Positions 17,896 to 27,221 are shown, counted from the first letter of the stretch. The stretch is DNA of 64,000 nucleotides from Halorubellus sp. JP-L1 (GCF_011440375.1 NZ_JAAOIR010000003.1:305394-369393), one strand, 5' to 3'. The notes: generated by a model from the letters alone, not told the origin. Numbers and translations: made by a program.

Positions 17896-18150
17896 GGTCG
17901 AACTACGATGCTGGCGTCCTATAGTCCCGCTGCAGGAACCTTCAGATCTTCCGCCGGCTCGGACAGCGGGCCAGTGAACCCGGCTCTCAGGATGACTGAC
18001 GGGAATTTCGGGAATGTCTGTCGGAGCCTTCGTGCTTGAAAGATCGACTAATTGGCCGCCTAATTAGAGTTCCAGATATTATAGTTCAGACTATTATAGT
18101 TCTGCCTCTAACTCCGGAACACGTATGTATCTTCCACCACGACGCGGAGT
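17896..18150. other. Intergenic region, AT-rich in its second half
   Basis: No gene seen. The segment at 18045-18110 is AT-rich and carries the direct repeats and TATA-like boxes listed separately; it separates two divergent genes. Confidence 0.5.
18077..18102 (+). repeat. Direct repeat TATTATAGTTC x2 upstream of the ATPase gene
   Basis: Two identical 11-mers at 18077-18087 and 18092-18102 (15-bp period). Each contains a TATA-like core. Located about 50 bases before the ATG at 18151, they may be a promoter with a duplicated operator. Confidence 0.55.
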
Positions 18151-19566
18151 ATGGACCAGTTCGTCAATCGGATCGATGAACTCGACCAGTTGCAAGCCCT
18201 CTATGAGAGTGACGCTGCAGAACTCGCGATCATCTATGGCCGCCGCCAGATCGGCAAGAGCGAACTCGTCCGCCAGTCGATTACCGACCGCGACGCTGCC
18301 GTGTACTATCAGGCAGTCCAAGGGACAGCGACGACACAGCTCAGGCGATTCGTCGAGGCAGCAGCGTCGACCTATCCAGACATCACGGCCGTCAAAGAGG
18401 AGTGGGAACCGCTCTTAACGTACCTCACCGACAGAGACGCCGTCATCGTCATCGACGAATTTCCGTATCTCATCGAATCGAACGAGGGACTTCCGTCGGT
18501 CATTCAACATCTGTGGGATACAGCTGTCGACGAGAGTCAGGCGACGCTCGTACTCACAGGCTCTGCAATCGGCATGATCCATACCCACGTCCTGGATGGC
18601 GGTGCGCCACTCTACGGACGGGTGTCCCAGACACCGAATGGCCGCCTCGAACTCACCCAGCTGCCGTTTCGCTCCATCCAAGAGTTCGTGCCGACGTACG
18701 ATCCCGAAGAACGGGTGTTCGTCTATGGCGTCTTCGGCGGTACACCCCGATATCTCAGCCCGCTCGATCCATCACAGAGCCTCGGAGAGAACATCTCACG
18801 GCTACTGTGCGACCCGAATGGCCCACTCCACGACGAGCCCGAAACCGTCCTCCAGATGGAGCTCACCGAGGTGAACACGTATTTCTCCGTGCTGGAATCG
18901 ATGGCCAGCGGGAACCGCAGTCGAAACGAGATCGCCCAGGGAGCCGGCATCGAGAGCACCAACACGTCGTACTACTTCGACCGACTGGAAACACTCCAGA
19001 TCATCGAGAAACATCATCCAGCACTCGCCGACCCGGCACGCAGCAAGCGGACGCGATACCAGATTCGAGATCCCGTATTCCGGTTTTACTTCCGGTATCT
19101 CTACGGCCGCGGGGGACAGTACGAACTCTACGGCGAGAACGCCTACGCGGATCTCATCGAACCGGAATTGCCCGACTTCGTCAGTGAAACGTTCGAATCG
19201 CTCTGTCACCAGGCGGTGCCGGCGCTCTATACAGACTACCAGCTCACACAGGTGCCACGCCAGTGGTGGTACAAGGGCCAGGAGGTAGATGTCGTCGCAC
19301 CAACTGACGAGTCAACGCTGATCGCTGGCGAAGCGAAATTCACCAACACCCCCCTTGGCTATGATGTGCTCGCGGACCTCGAAGATGACGTGGAGCAAAT
19401 CGATTGGACACCCACCGAAGGTGGTGAGCCGACGTATGAGTTCGCCTTGTTCAGCCGCTCTGGGTTCAAACGCTCCGTCGAGGAAGCTGCAGACGAGCGT
19501 GATGATCTTCGTCTCTTCGATCTGTCCGATATCGTTGCCGTTCTTGAGAGTGGAACCACCCATTAA
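18151..19566 (+). CDS. Archaeal ATPase with C-terminal DUF234-type domain
   Basis: 471 aa. The N-terminal P-loop is slightly atypical (IYGRRQIGKSEL), with Walker B VIVIDEFPYL near residue 108 and a sensor TGSAIGM. A winged helix follows at about 240-300 (GNRSRNEIAQGAG), then RYQIRDPVFRFYFRYLY, and a C-terminal DUF234 nuclease-like domain with QEVDVVA and GEAKFTN, resembling a PD-(D/E)XK core (D..E.K). This is the MJ-type ATPase/DUF234 family, common in archaea and often on mobile DNA; it may be a defence or toxin-like STAND ATPase. GC and codon use are slightly lower than neighbours. Function unproven. Confidence 0.9.
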   Translation: MDQFVNRIDELDQLQALYESDAAELAIIYGRRQIGKSELVRQSITDRDAAVYYQAVQGTATTQLRRFVEAAASTYPDITAVKEEWEPLLTYLTDRDAVIVIDEFPYLIESNEGLPSVIQHLWDTAVDESQATLVLTGSAIGMIHTHVLDGGAPLYGRVSQTPNGRLELTQLPFRSIQEFVPTYDPEERVFVYGVFGGTPRYLSPLDPSQSLGENISRLLCDPNGPLHDEPETVLQMELTEVNTYFSVLESMASGNRSRNEIAQGAGIESTNTSYYFDRLETLQIIEKHHPALADPARSKRTRYQIRDPVFRFYFRYLYGRGGQYELYGENAYADLIEPELPDFVSETFESLCHQAVPALYTDYQLTQVPRQWWYKGQEVDVVAPTDESTLIAGEAKFTNTPLGYDVLADLEDDVEQIDWTPTEGGEPTYEFALFSRSGFKRSVEEAADERDDLRLFDLSDIVAVLESGTTH

Positions 19567-19746
19567 CGCCAGAGGGTAACAGCTGGAGACACTTGTCGGA
19601 CGGCGAGAACCCACACTCGCGTCTGGGCATTCAGATCCGCTGAACTCGCCGCTCTATCCGGCACTCTCGTTTGGTCTCGTCGTAGGAATACCGATACAGA
19701 CGACTTCCCGAAGCCGGGTCCTCCGGAGCAACGTGACCGTCCTTTG

Positions 19747-20403
19747 CTACCCGGCGACCTGCGCGATCGCGACGGCTTCCCGGTAGCACGCGACAGCCAG
19801 CAGCAGGTATCCGCCGACCAGAAGCGCCCACTCGCGGCGCGTCAGCGACCAGTCGCTGGGCGACCGGACGCGAACGAACTCCTCTTTCCATCGGGGCCCG
19901 GTGTTCTGCTGCCAGAGCATGACGCCACGGGTCGCGACGACGATCGCGACGAACGCCGTGATCTCCATCGGGCCGCTCCGTTCGACGAGTACGGCCAGCG
20001 ACGGTGCGATGCGATCCCCCGTCCCGATGGCAAGCGATCCGGTTCCCCAGACTGCCCCATACCAGGGTGCCTGGACGACCTGCATGACGTAACCCATCGG
20101 CGTGTTCACCGACCGGAGCGTGTTCGCGGCGACGGCGATCAATGAGACGCCGACGTTCCACCCGAACAGCCACAGGAATTCCCGCGTGATACTCCCCGCG
20201 TACCCCGTAGATGCGCCCGGGTTCCCGCCGCGTAACAGTCCCTGGGGGAGCACGAGATAGCTGAGAACCCACGCCGCCGTGAACGCGCTGGCGACGACGA
20301 TCCACAGGGAGACGAACCGGACGATGACGTCGTCGTGGTTGACGTACCGACCGATTTGCTTCGACACCCGACCGATCGGCCCGGTCGCGTTCGACGCTGC
20401 CAT
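19747..20403 (-). CDS. Polytopic membrane protein, SpoIIM-like
   Basis: 218 aa from the ATG at 20401-20403 (MAASNATGPIG). Four to five hydrophobic segments. The segment GPMEITAFVAIVVATRGVMLW resembles the HGxxElpAi helix of stage II sporulation protein M-like proteins, as does the spacing of the earlier helices, but the match is loose. A TGTATTTGG box about 27 bases upstream (minus strand) supports a leaderless start. Role unknown. Confidence 0.7.
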   Translation of the reverse strand: MAASNATGPIGRVSKQIGRYVNHDDVIVRFVSLWIVVASAFTAAWVLSYLVLPQGLLRGGNPGASTGYAGSITREFLWLFGWNVGVSLIAVAANTLRSVNTPMGYVMQVVQAPWYGAVWGTGSLAIGTGDRIAPSLAVLVERSGPMEITAFVAIVVATRGVMLWQQNTGPRWKEEFVRVRSPSDWSLTRREWALLVGGYLLLAVACYREAVAIAQVAG

Positions 20404-20425
20404 ACGAATAGTCGTGGTGCGCCGC

Positions 20426-20436
20426 TCCCAAATACA
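20426..20436 (-). promoter_or_regulatory. Putative TATA element for the SpoIIM-like gene
   Basis: Reading the minus strand, GTATTTGG-like sequence lies about 24-33 bases upstream of the ATG at 20403, at canonical haloarchaeal spacing. Confidence 0.4.
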
Positions 20437-20519
20437 TTCGCGAGCCGGACGATCGGTTTGGTGCGACGCGTCCGCGGTGGCGATGGCGTGCGAACGCGAC
20501 GGCATACGATCGTACACGG

Positions 20520-21392
20520 CTACGTTCCTCCCGGAATGGTGATGGGCTCGAATCGCTGGAGGCCGAAGTACGTGTTCAGGACGGCGCCGAACCCGACGAC
20601 TGCGACGGCGAGTTGTGCGATTCCGCCGAGGTACGGCACGAGTTCGAGGAGTTCGAGAACGAGCAGGAACGCAGCGATTCCCGCGATCGTCGCGACGCCG
20701 TCGCGCTCGATCGGGAGGCGCCTTCCGATGAGGTATCCGAACACGGTTTGACCGTAGAGGATGATCAGGAACTCGGCGAACAGCCCGACGATGGCGACCG
20801 GGAGCAGGACGAGCGTGAACGCCATGTAGACGAAGAGGACGAGGAGCGTCGTTGCGCCGAGGCCGCCGACGACGGCGCTGACGAGCGCGTGCTCGGTGAT
20901 GGCCGCGCCGACGTTCTCGATGACGAGCGGGTGTCGCTCGACGAGCCACCAGCCGAACGCGCCGAGGACGAAGAACTGCAGGAGGAACGACCCGATTCGC
21001 TGTGCGGGCGAGCTCGACGGCGTCGGCGCCTCGAATTGCGAGACGTGCCCTATCGACGCGTCCGAACTGACCGCAGCACTACCCGAATACGTCTGGAGCG
21101 TCCCGGTCACGGTCGCGCCGTCGCCGACCGAGAGATTCCCGTCGAGGAGCGTCACGTCGCCGTCGACCGTCCCGTCGATGGCTGCGGTACCACCGATCAC
21201 GTAGACGTCGCCGTCGACGGTCGCGTCGCCGGGGACGGTGGTGGTTCCGCCGGCGACGACGTGGACGTCCGCGAGTGAGTCGACGTCGTTGGCGCCCTGG
21301 AACGTCACGGACATCTCCTGGACGTCGCCGCCCCCGATGGAGATCATGAGGAGGACGACGATGAGCAGCGGGATGGCTTCCGTCGGACTCAC
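20520..21392 (-). CDS. Bactofilin-like beta-repeat plus membrane domain protein
   Basis: 290 aa. A short N-terminal signal or TM is followed by a repeated beta-helix-like stretch at about residues 40-110 (VDGDVYVIGGTAAIDGTV, DGDVTLLDGNLSVGDGATV), the polymer-forming pattern of bactofilin-type proteins. The C-terminal half has four TM helices. Its ATG overlaps the stop of the MFS gene by 4 bases, so it is translationally coupled. Haloarchaea have many such proteins; a role in envelope organisation is inferred. Confidence 0.8.
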   Translation of the reverse strand: MSPTEAIPLLIVVLLMISIGGGDVQEMSVTFQGANDVDSLADVHVVAGGTTTVPGDATVDGDVYVIGGTAAIDGTVDGDVTLLDGNLSVGDGATVTGTLQTYSGSAAVSSDASIGHVSQFEAPTPSSSPAQRIGSFLLQFFVLGAFGWWLVERHPLVIENVGAAITEHALVSAVVGGLGATTLLVLFVYMAFTLVLLPVAIVGLFAEFLIILYGQTVFGYLIGRRLPIERDGVATIAGIAAFLLVLELLELVPYLGGIAQLAVAVVGFGAVLNTYFGLQRFEPITIPGGT

Positions 21393-22702
21393 GTACTCGC
21401 ACCTCCGTTCTCGCTGGCGAGCTCGACCATCCGTTTAGCGTACAGGCCGACCACAAGCCCGAACAGGAGGAGGAGGGAGAGTGCCTGCACGACGTTGAGG
21501 TGCGAGAGGAGCGTGAGCTCGACCGCCTGGAAGTACAGCGCCAGCGCGGTGCTCGAGAACGTGGCGAGCCAACCGGCGACGCCGATCCCGATCGCGGAGT
21601 GGGTGCCGATCGTCTCCGGGGTCGAGAGGTCGGGCCAGAGCGCGAAGTTCAGCGTCGTGTAGAAGCTCACGGCGATCGCGTACAGAGCGGGATTCAGGGG
21701 CGAGGTTCCGTCGCCCGCTATCGCGGGAAACACCGCAGCGAATCGGAGATCGGACGTGTACATGACGTGCGTCAGGGCGAACAGTGCGAACGTCCAGAGG
21801 AAGATACGCGAGAGCGAGTAGTTCGCGTAGATGACGCCGGCCATCACTGCACCGACGACGTGTGCGACGGCGATGAACAGGCGCGTCGAGAGGTCGGGTG
21901 ACTGCCAGGAACTCAGCAAGAGCGACGGCGTGTCGATGATCCGAAGGAACCCGAGGCTGTCGATGAAGAAGACGCCGAACATCAGGACGACCGGGACGGT
22001 GAACGCGAGACTTCGCGCGCGAACCGGCTCACCGTGACAGAACCGCCCAGTCCCGTAGGTCTCGTGTTGTGTCCCGAGGGCGTCGAGGATCGACTCGAGA
22101 CGACCGACGCGAACGAAAGACAGGACGCCCAGTACGACGATGCCCGGCGCCATCGCGGCGACCATCAGTTGACTGAAGACGTCGACGGACCAGGAGAGCG
22201 GGATCGCGTTCGCCAGGAAGTACGCGATGGCCGTGATCGCCGCGGCGACGTACCCCCGGTCCGGCACCGGGACGAGATCGATCGCGAGCGAGAACGAGAC
22301 CGGAAATCCGACACCGAGCCCGATCGACGCGAGGACGATCCATCCGCCGAATCCGGGAACGGTCCGGATCATCGGGGCGACGAGCGTGAGCGCGAACTGC
22401 ACGCAGACGACGCCGAACAGGAGTCGGAGCTTCGTGCGGAGGCCTGTGCTCCACCCGCGGCGGTCCATCGTCACACCGGTCGTGACAGCGACGACCAGTG
22501 TGCAGAGCGCGAGTGCCGCCATCCACATCGAGACGGCTGTCTCGGTCAGACCGACGAGGCGCGTCCCGAGGTCGATGAGTCCCAATTGGACGAAGGTGAT
22601 ATTGTAGTAGTAGCCCGCGACCATCAGCGCGACGAACAGGCCGTACCCTGATACCGTCGTCCACCGTCGGTTTCGGACGTGTGCTCCAAGCTCCATCCCC
22701 AT
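21389..22702 (-). CDS. Major facilitator superfamily-like transporter
   Basis: 437 aa (start MGMELGAHVRN; the second ATG at 22696 is equally plausible). About 12 hydrophobic helices with a central polar loop (near residue 225, ALGTQHETYGTG). A basic loop between TM2 and TM3 (TMDRRGWSTGLRTK) fits the MFS D-R-x-G-R-R pattern. Substrate unknown. Overlaps the bactofilin-like gene by 4 bases, suggesting a joint envelope function. Confidence 0.82.
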   Translation of the reverse strand: MGMELGAHVRNRRWTTVSGYGLFVALMVAGYYYNITFVQLGLIDLGTRLVGLTETAVSMWMAALALCTLVVAVTTGVTMDRRGWSTGLRTKLRLLFGVVCVQFALTLVAPMIRTVPGFGGWIVLASIGLGVGFPVSFSLAIDLVPVPDRGYVAAAITAIAYFLANAIPLSWSVDVFSQLMVAAMAPGIVVLGVLSFVRVGRLESILDALGTQHETYGTGRFCHGEPVRARSLAFTVPVVLMFGVFFIDSLGFLRIIDTPSLLLSSWQSPDLSTRLFIAVAHVVGAVMAGVIYANYSLSRIFLWTFALFALTHVMYTSDLRFAAVFPAIAGDGTSPLNPALYAIAVSFYTTLNFALWPDLSTPETIGTHSAIGIGVAGWLATFSSTALALYFQAVELTLLSHLNVVQALSLLLLFGLVVGLYAKRMVELASENGGAST

Positions 22703-22789
22703 TCCGACGTTCTTGCTACGTCATGCGAATGCGTCCCACATAAATTGGCGCCACGGTGATTCGTCGAGGGGCTACGAGAGCCGTCGCGG

Positions 22790-23602
22790 TCAGAGCATCG
22801 CGACCTGGACGAGCGAGAGCACTACCAGGGGGACGTGGAACGCGGCGTGGGCTACCATCGCCGCTTCGAGACTTCGCTGCCAGTACAACCACCCGAAGAG
22901 GACGCCTGCGATCGCGTTCAGGAGAATCGTCCGGGCGACGAGTGCCGGAGTGAGGTCGACGGCCTGAGCGAGCGCCGGGAGATGGCCGATCCCGAACAGC
23001 ACTGCAGCGATCACGATCGCGACCCACATGACTCCCGTTCCGGGGCCGTCCGACTGCCGACCGGTGAGCACCCAGCCGACGAACGCGAGCCCCGACAGGA
23101 GCCCGTATCGGAGCAGTAGCTCCTCCGTGATGCCTCCGTAGAGGAATCGAACCGGGACGTACGCGAGGACGGTCGCCATCGTCGCGTCGGTCGCCCCAAT
23201 TGCGGACTGGGGCAAGTCCTGCGCGACGAACGGCGCCAGCGCGACATCGAGAAGCAGAATCAGGAGGCCGCCGACGACGCCGAGGCCGACGGCAAATCCA
23301 ACTTCGGGCCGGAGGCGTTCCCAGACGTCGTCGCCCGTCCTCGCCCAGTCCAGCAGGTACGATGGCAGCGCTACTCGCGGCGCGGTATACGTACCGATCA
23401 CACACGCGACGGCGAGCAAGAGCAGTGAGTTGACCCCGGCAGACACGGCGAGGAGCGGAAGCGAGAGTCCAGCCGGGACGGCCGTCGGCGGCGTCGTGAG
23501 ATAGATGTACCCACTCAGTGCGACGATTCCGGGTGTCCCGGCTAGCAGCGTCACGCCGAACCGCTTTGCGAACGACGAGGAGGCATACTCGGTTAGAGAC
23601 AT
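22790..23602 (-). CDS. CPBP-family intramembrane metalloprotease
   Basis: 270 aa with about eight hydrophobic helices. The CPBP (Abi/Rce1-like) motifs are in order: EELLLRYG (EExxxR) near residue 160, FGIGHLP (FxxxH) near 203, and HAAFH near 254. Such enzymes cleave membrane-bound substrates such as prenylated or signal peptides. Substrate unknown. Encoded alone between the MFS and secreted-protein genes, all on the minus strand. Confidence 0.9.
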   Translation of the reverse strand: MSLTEYASSSFAKRFGVTLLAGTPGIVALSGYIYLTTPPTAVPAGLSLPLLAVSAGVNSLLLLAVACVIGTYTAPRVALPSYLLDWARTGDDVWERLRPEVGFAVGLGVVGGLLILLLDVALAPFVAQDLPQSAIGATDATMATVLAYVPVRFLYGGITEELLLRYGLLSGLAFVGWVLTGRQSDGPGTGVMWVAIVIAAVLFGIGHLPALAQAVDLTPALVARTILLNAIAGVLFGWLYWQRSLEAAMVAHAAFHVPLVVLSLVQVAML

Positions 23603-23673
23603 ACGATGCCGAATCTCAGTGCAACGATAAAAGTGGTGTCACTGTCGTCGCTCCAGTCGTCGGCGTCGAATTC

Positions 23674-24504
23674 TCACCGGGAAGGACCGTCGTATCGTCC
23701 CATTCCGGCGTGGAGATGGCCATCGAGCTGTGTCCATCCCTGACGGCCGGCTGCGTAGATCGCAGGGGTGGTGCCCGCCTCGAACGTGTTGAAGCTGTTC
23801 GAGAGCCAGAACCCCCACTCGTTCCAGGCTTCGAACCGAATCGCGTCGATGGTAACGATCGCTTCGGTCGGCGTGCCGTACGTGGCTGCGGCGACGGTCG
23901 TGAACTCCCAGCACGCGTCCGAATCGTCCCACGCATACTCGCAATCGGTCGCAGACGCGTTGGCGAGCGGGGCGAGGAACGACGCGTTCCCGATCGGAGA
24001 TCGCGTTTCGATGTCGTGGTCGACCGACTGTTGCCACGCGATCGAGTATCTGGTCGGGTCGGGGGAGAGCTCTTTGTTCGTCATGTTTGCGGGAATCTCG
24101 TCCGGCCCAATCTGTTCCCGGTCGATTACCGACCCATTCGGTGCGTACGTCCAGAGGACGTATCGGTCCTCGCCGACGAGCCGATCGACGTCGAGACGGA
24201 GCATCGACCCGTGAGCGGTCTGGACGATGGCCGCATCCCAATTCGTTAGCTCCGTGCCCTCGTCGTCGTAGATCCACAGGTTCGATGCGGCGTCAGCCTC
24301 CACGTCCCCGCCGGCCGGAAACGGGAGATGAAACGTGGCGTTCTCGATCGTCGTATTCGTACTGATAGACGTCGTGTAGGAGTACGTCGACGTGTGAGAG
24401 TACGCGAAGTCCGGCGGGAAGAAGAGAAAGCCGACGGCGGCGACCGGCACGAGTACGACGAGGAGAGCGAGTCCGAGAACGAGAAGTTGCTTCTTCGAAA
24501 CCAT
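23674..24504 (-). CDS. Membrane-anchored extracellular protein, unknown
   Basis: 276 aa. The N-terminus MVSKKQLLVLGLALLVV is a signal anchor, followed by a Thr/Ser/Tyr-rich strand-forming domain with many NxS/T sequons (NTT, NAT, NGS, NAS), consistent with an N-glycosylated haloarchaeal surface protein. Two Cys in CEYAWDDSDAC may form a disulfide. No family recognised. Confidence 0.72.
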   Translation of the reverse strand: MVSKKQLLVLGLALLVVLVPVAAVGFLFFPPDFAYSHTSTYSYTTSISTNTTIENATFHLPFPAGGDVEADAASNLWIYDDEGTELTNWDAAIVQTAHGSMLRLDVDRLVGEDRYVLWTYAPNGSVIDREQIGPDEIPANMTNKELSPDPTRYSIAWQQSVDHDIETRSPIGNASFLAPLANASATDCEYAWDDSDACWEFTTVAAATYGTPTEAIVTIDAIRFEAWNEWGFWLSNSFNTFEAGTTPAIYAAGRQGWTQLDGHLHAGMGRYDGPSR

Positions 24505-24697
24505 GCAGAGAAGACGTCCACGTCAACGATAGAACTATCGTGGTGCTAGATGGCCAGAGCCTCGGAGGATAGCATAGTTTCTGCTAAAATCCTTGCCCGG
24601 CTGTGATTCTATTCGGTGTTTCACCATCGGGTTGAGTTCTTGTGGCTGCAGATATCGAGGGAGTGTGAGATAGTAGCTGATTTTTAGCGGTGCTCAT
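24505..24697. other. Intergenic region beside insertion sequence
   Basis: About 190 bases, lower in GC than flanking genes. No gene seen. It ends at the inferred left end of the IS4-like element. Confidence 0.5.
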
Positions 24698-26433
24698 CAG
24701 TATTGCCACTCCGGGAGAGCGGCCCCAGCAGTATTCACTCGGTTAGTCAGGCGGAATCAGTGCTGAGACGACGATTTCGACACATTCGCCTGCAGTCAAC
24801 ACGGGCGCATAGTCCATTTGGCCATCAACATCTGCTTTCAGCAGGAAGTCGGTCAGCCGCCAGATATTGTACAGCAACACGGCGAAGATGAAGTAGAACA
24901 GCCGGACCCGGTAGTCCTTCGAGGAGGTCTTCGCGAGGAAGTCGTGCTTGATCGATTTGTACTCGTTCTCGATCTGCCAGCGGCGACTGTATCGGCGACA
25001 GACCGTCTCTGCCTCGTCTGGTCCGACCCTGAGGTTCGTCGCGAAGACAGCTGTGCCATCGCCTTTCGTTGAGGGCACGTACAGGAACCGCATTTGGTGG
25101 CTGCCAGCTTCGACGTGGACGGACGCTGTTTCCACGGCAACCTCCTGTTCGTCGTCGTTCATCTGCTCAATTACTTCTTGCTCGGGGTTGTTGATTCGCT
25201 TCGGAATCAGGTAGTTCACGCCGAGGTTCGAGAGTGTCTGAAACACGCGCTGTGAGTCAAATTCACTGTCGCACAGCACGGTTTCGATGGGGACGTGTTC
25301 CTGGGCTCGCGTCACCAGGCGTCGGACGACACGATGAATCTTGTTCGGCGGGTTTCTGTCCCAGCTCGAGCTTTCACGAATCGGTTCAACACCGAGTACA
25401 AGCGGGATGTTCTGTCCGATGATCGATAGCGTCGCAAATTTGAATGCCCGACTCTTGTGGTCTTTCGTGCCGCTGACCATCGGCATTCCCTCAACGTCAC
25501 CGTAGTACGGAATCGTCGTTATGTCGATTGCAGCGGTGACCGGTCGACGGAACGATGCTTCAGACTCAATGACCGAGAGGAGTCGTTCCGTCGCCGCATC
25601 GAAGCCATCCATCAGCGCTTCCGGCTCGAACTGCTTGACTGCTCTGAGATGCGTGTCCCCATGTGGTCCACTGTCCGGGCCGTGTCGGTACTGGAAGCGG
25701 TTGGCACCTTGGGGTGTCCCACAGCTAACCATGCCCATGAACGTCTGCAATTCGAAGAATTGGGTGTCCTCGTAGGTTGCGTTCTCGGCACGACCGGAAT
25801 CGAACCCCTCGAAGCCGTGGTCACGAGCCAGTCGGGTCGTCCGCTGAATCTGCTCATCAGTGAATTCGAGTGCTTTGTCCTCGTCGGAATCGTCCGGGAA
25901 CGTACTCGGGTCTCGGTCTTGGGTTACAACCTCCGCTTTCGGCCGGGTTTCGGGGACGTCGATGTCGCGGTCGTGAATCTCTTTGACGACGTAGTGTGCG
26001 GCTGTGGTGACGAACGTCCTGGTGGCGTCATCGAAGCGGTTTCGCCAGGTCCGCGAGAGCACCGATTCATCAGGAATCTTATCGAGACCGAACACACTTG
26101 CAAGTTCAGGATACTTGGTTAAGCTGCGATAGCTTTCGCCCGTGAGTTCCCGGTAGAGAAACAAGCGCACCATCCCCTCGAAGGAGTGGGGTGCCGGATG
26201 CCATTTGGGATAGCTGTCATCGAGCAAATCGAACGGCCCCGCCAGCTGTCGAAGTGCGGTGCAAAGGGATTGGTCGCTTTCGAATGCAGCTCTGAACTTT
26301 ACCCCAACGAGATACGCGTCGGTCAACAGCCGTTCCTGACAAGCCATAATCGCCAACCAACAAGCCAGTCAGACAAGCCACGTGTTTCGCGTTCCAACAG
26401 CGACCGCAATCACTGCCGGATTGGTCAATACAG
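24698..26433 (-). mobile_element. IS4-family-like insertion sequence (about 1.74 kb)
   Basis: The element is delimited by imperfect terminal inverted repeats. Left, on the + strand from about 24698: CAGTATTGCCACTCCGGGAG. Right, read inward on the minus strand from about 26433: CTGTATTGACCAATCCGGCA. They match at about 17 of 20 positions with one gap. It contains one transposase gene. No clear target duplication was found, so ends may be off by a few bases or the copy may be rearranged. Confidence 0.6.
24743..26356 (-). CDS. IS4-family-like DDE transposase
   Basis: 537 aa (start MAIMACQERLL; the second ATG at 26347 is possible). Candidate catalytic residues: Asp in AIDITTIPYYGD near residue 278, Asp in VLCDSEFDS near 364, and Glu in the perfect Y-2-R-3-E-6-K signature YSRRWQIENEYKSIK near 460, which defines IS4-type transposases. 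The N-terminal DNA-binding part includes ESVLSRTWRN. The frame is intact and ends with KADVDGQM...ALIPPD, so the element may be active. Confidence 0.9.
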   Translation of the reverse strand: MAIMACQERLLTDAYLVGVKFRAAFESDQSLCTALRQLAGPFDLLDDSYPKWHPAPHSFEGMVRLFLYRELTGESYRSLTKYPELASVFGLDKIPDESVLSRTWRNRFDDATRTFVTTAAHYVVKEIHDRDIDVPETRPKAEVVTQDRDPSTFPDDSDEDKALEFTDEQIQRTTRLARDHGFEGFDSGRAENATYEDTQFFELQTFMGMVSCGTPQGANRFQYRHGPDSGPHGDTHLRAVKQFEPEALMDGFDAATERLLSVIESEASFRRPVTAAIDITTIPYYGDVEGMPMVSGTKDHKSRAFKFATLSIIGQNIPLVLGVEPIRESSSWDRNPPNKIHRVVRRLVTRAQEHVPIETVLCDSEFDSQRVFQTLSNLGVNYLIPKRINNPEQEVIEQMNDDEQEVAVETASVHVEAGSHQMRFLYVPSTKGDGTAVFATNLRVGPDEAETVCRRYSRRWQIENEYKSIKHDFLAKTSSKDYRVRLFYFIFAVLLYNIWRLTDFLLKADVDGQMDYAPVLTAGECVEIVVSALIPPD

Positions 26434-26460
26434 CCTGCGTATCAGTCGAACTGACGGAGT

Positions 26461-26468
26461 CTTATCTG
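26461..26468. repeat. Left 8-bp target-site duplication (CTTATCTG) of IS6 element
   Basis: Identical to 27214-27221; flanks the IS6 element. 8 bp is the standard IS6 duplication length. Confidence 0.8.
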
Positions 26469-27213
26469 GATACTGACTAGTTCAGCACCTCATCGGCAGG
26501 CGTCCGGCCATCTAATGCTTGATTCGGTCGATATCAGTTGTAGTAGTGTCTGAACCGTCGCAGCCACCGTCTTGCGCTCGATTGACTGCCCCGCCAGAAC
26601 GAGTGAAAGCGGTCGATCCGCATCGCCACGGTCTGGAACCACTTTTCGATGTGGTTCCGCTCACTGTAGTTGAGCTGACCGCTCAACTCACGCCGAGCAA
26701 GGACAGTCAGATAGCAGCCAGCATCCACCAGAAACTCAGTGTCGGCGACGTCGTGTTTCTCGGTGAGGCGATGGAGGAACGCCGCCGCGGGATCAGTCCC
26801 GCGGCGGCTGAATACATCGACCTCCAGCAGCAGCTTCGACTCCGTGTCGATGGCGGCGTACAGCCACTTCTCGTTGCCGTCAACCTCGATCTGTTTCTCG
26901 TCGACGGCGACCCGCGACGGCGCCGCCGTCGGCGGGTCGCTTTGTGCGTCGGCGAGCGTCTCTTTCCAATTCCAAACGGCCTGATGACAGCGCTCGACAC
27001 CCAACCAGCCCAAGACAGCCTCGACTTCACGGTACGACAGCCCCATCGGGTGAAGTCGAACCCCGAAACAGCGCACGGGTGTCGGCGTGCGCTCGTTCTC
27101 CCAAACGTCTTGATTCTCGATATCGAAGCGTTCTCTGAGGAGGTCTCCGAGTGTCATGGAAACCACTCACTACGACCCCCTCGCTTCTCAAACTCGCTCA
27201 ACTAGACAGTGCC
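26469..27213 (-). mobile_element. IS6-family insertion sequence (745 bp) with degenerate left end
   Basis: Right end read inward: GGCACTGTCTAGTTGAG; left end: GATACTGACTAGTTCAG; 13 of 17 bases agree. The element is bounded by perfect 8-bp direct repeats. The single transposase gene has a nonsense codon near its end. The combination of intact target duplication with a decayed left end and nonsense codon suggests a simple insertion that was later inactivated. Confidence 0.82.
26477..27157 (-). pseudogene. IS6-family transposase, C-terminus cut by in-frame stop
   Basis: The frame from the ATG at 27157 (MTLGDLLRERF) encodes 207 aa with the IS6 catalytic triad: VAVDEKQIEVDG, EFLVDAG and RNHIEKWFQ. 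It stops at TGA 26534-26536 after RRFRHYYN. Beyond the stop the same frame reads YRPNQALDGRTPADEVLN and a proper TAG at 26477-26479, the normal IS6 C-terminus. A single change (for example CGA to TGA) explains it. The lost 18 residues are outside the catalytic core, so residual activity cannot be excluded. Confidence 0.82.
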
Positions 27214-27221
27214 CTTATCTG
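27214..27221. repeat. Right 8-bp target-site duplication (CTTATCTG) of IS6 element
   Basis: Matches 26461-26468 exactly. Confidence 0.8.

Noticed and set aside
19567..19746. Minus-strand tail SRLYRYSYDETKRECRIERR as a gene end
   Set aside because: Belongs to an Arg-rich shadow frame of the SpoIIM-like gene; no start or family support.
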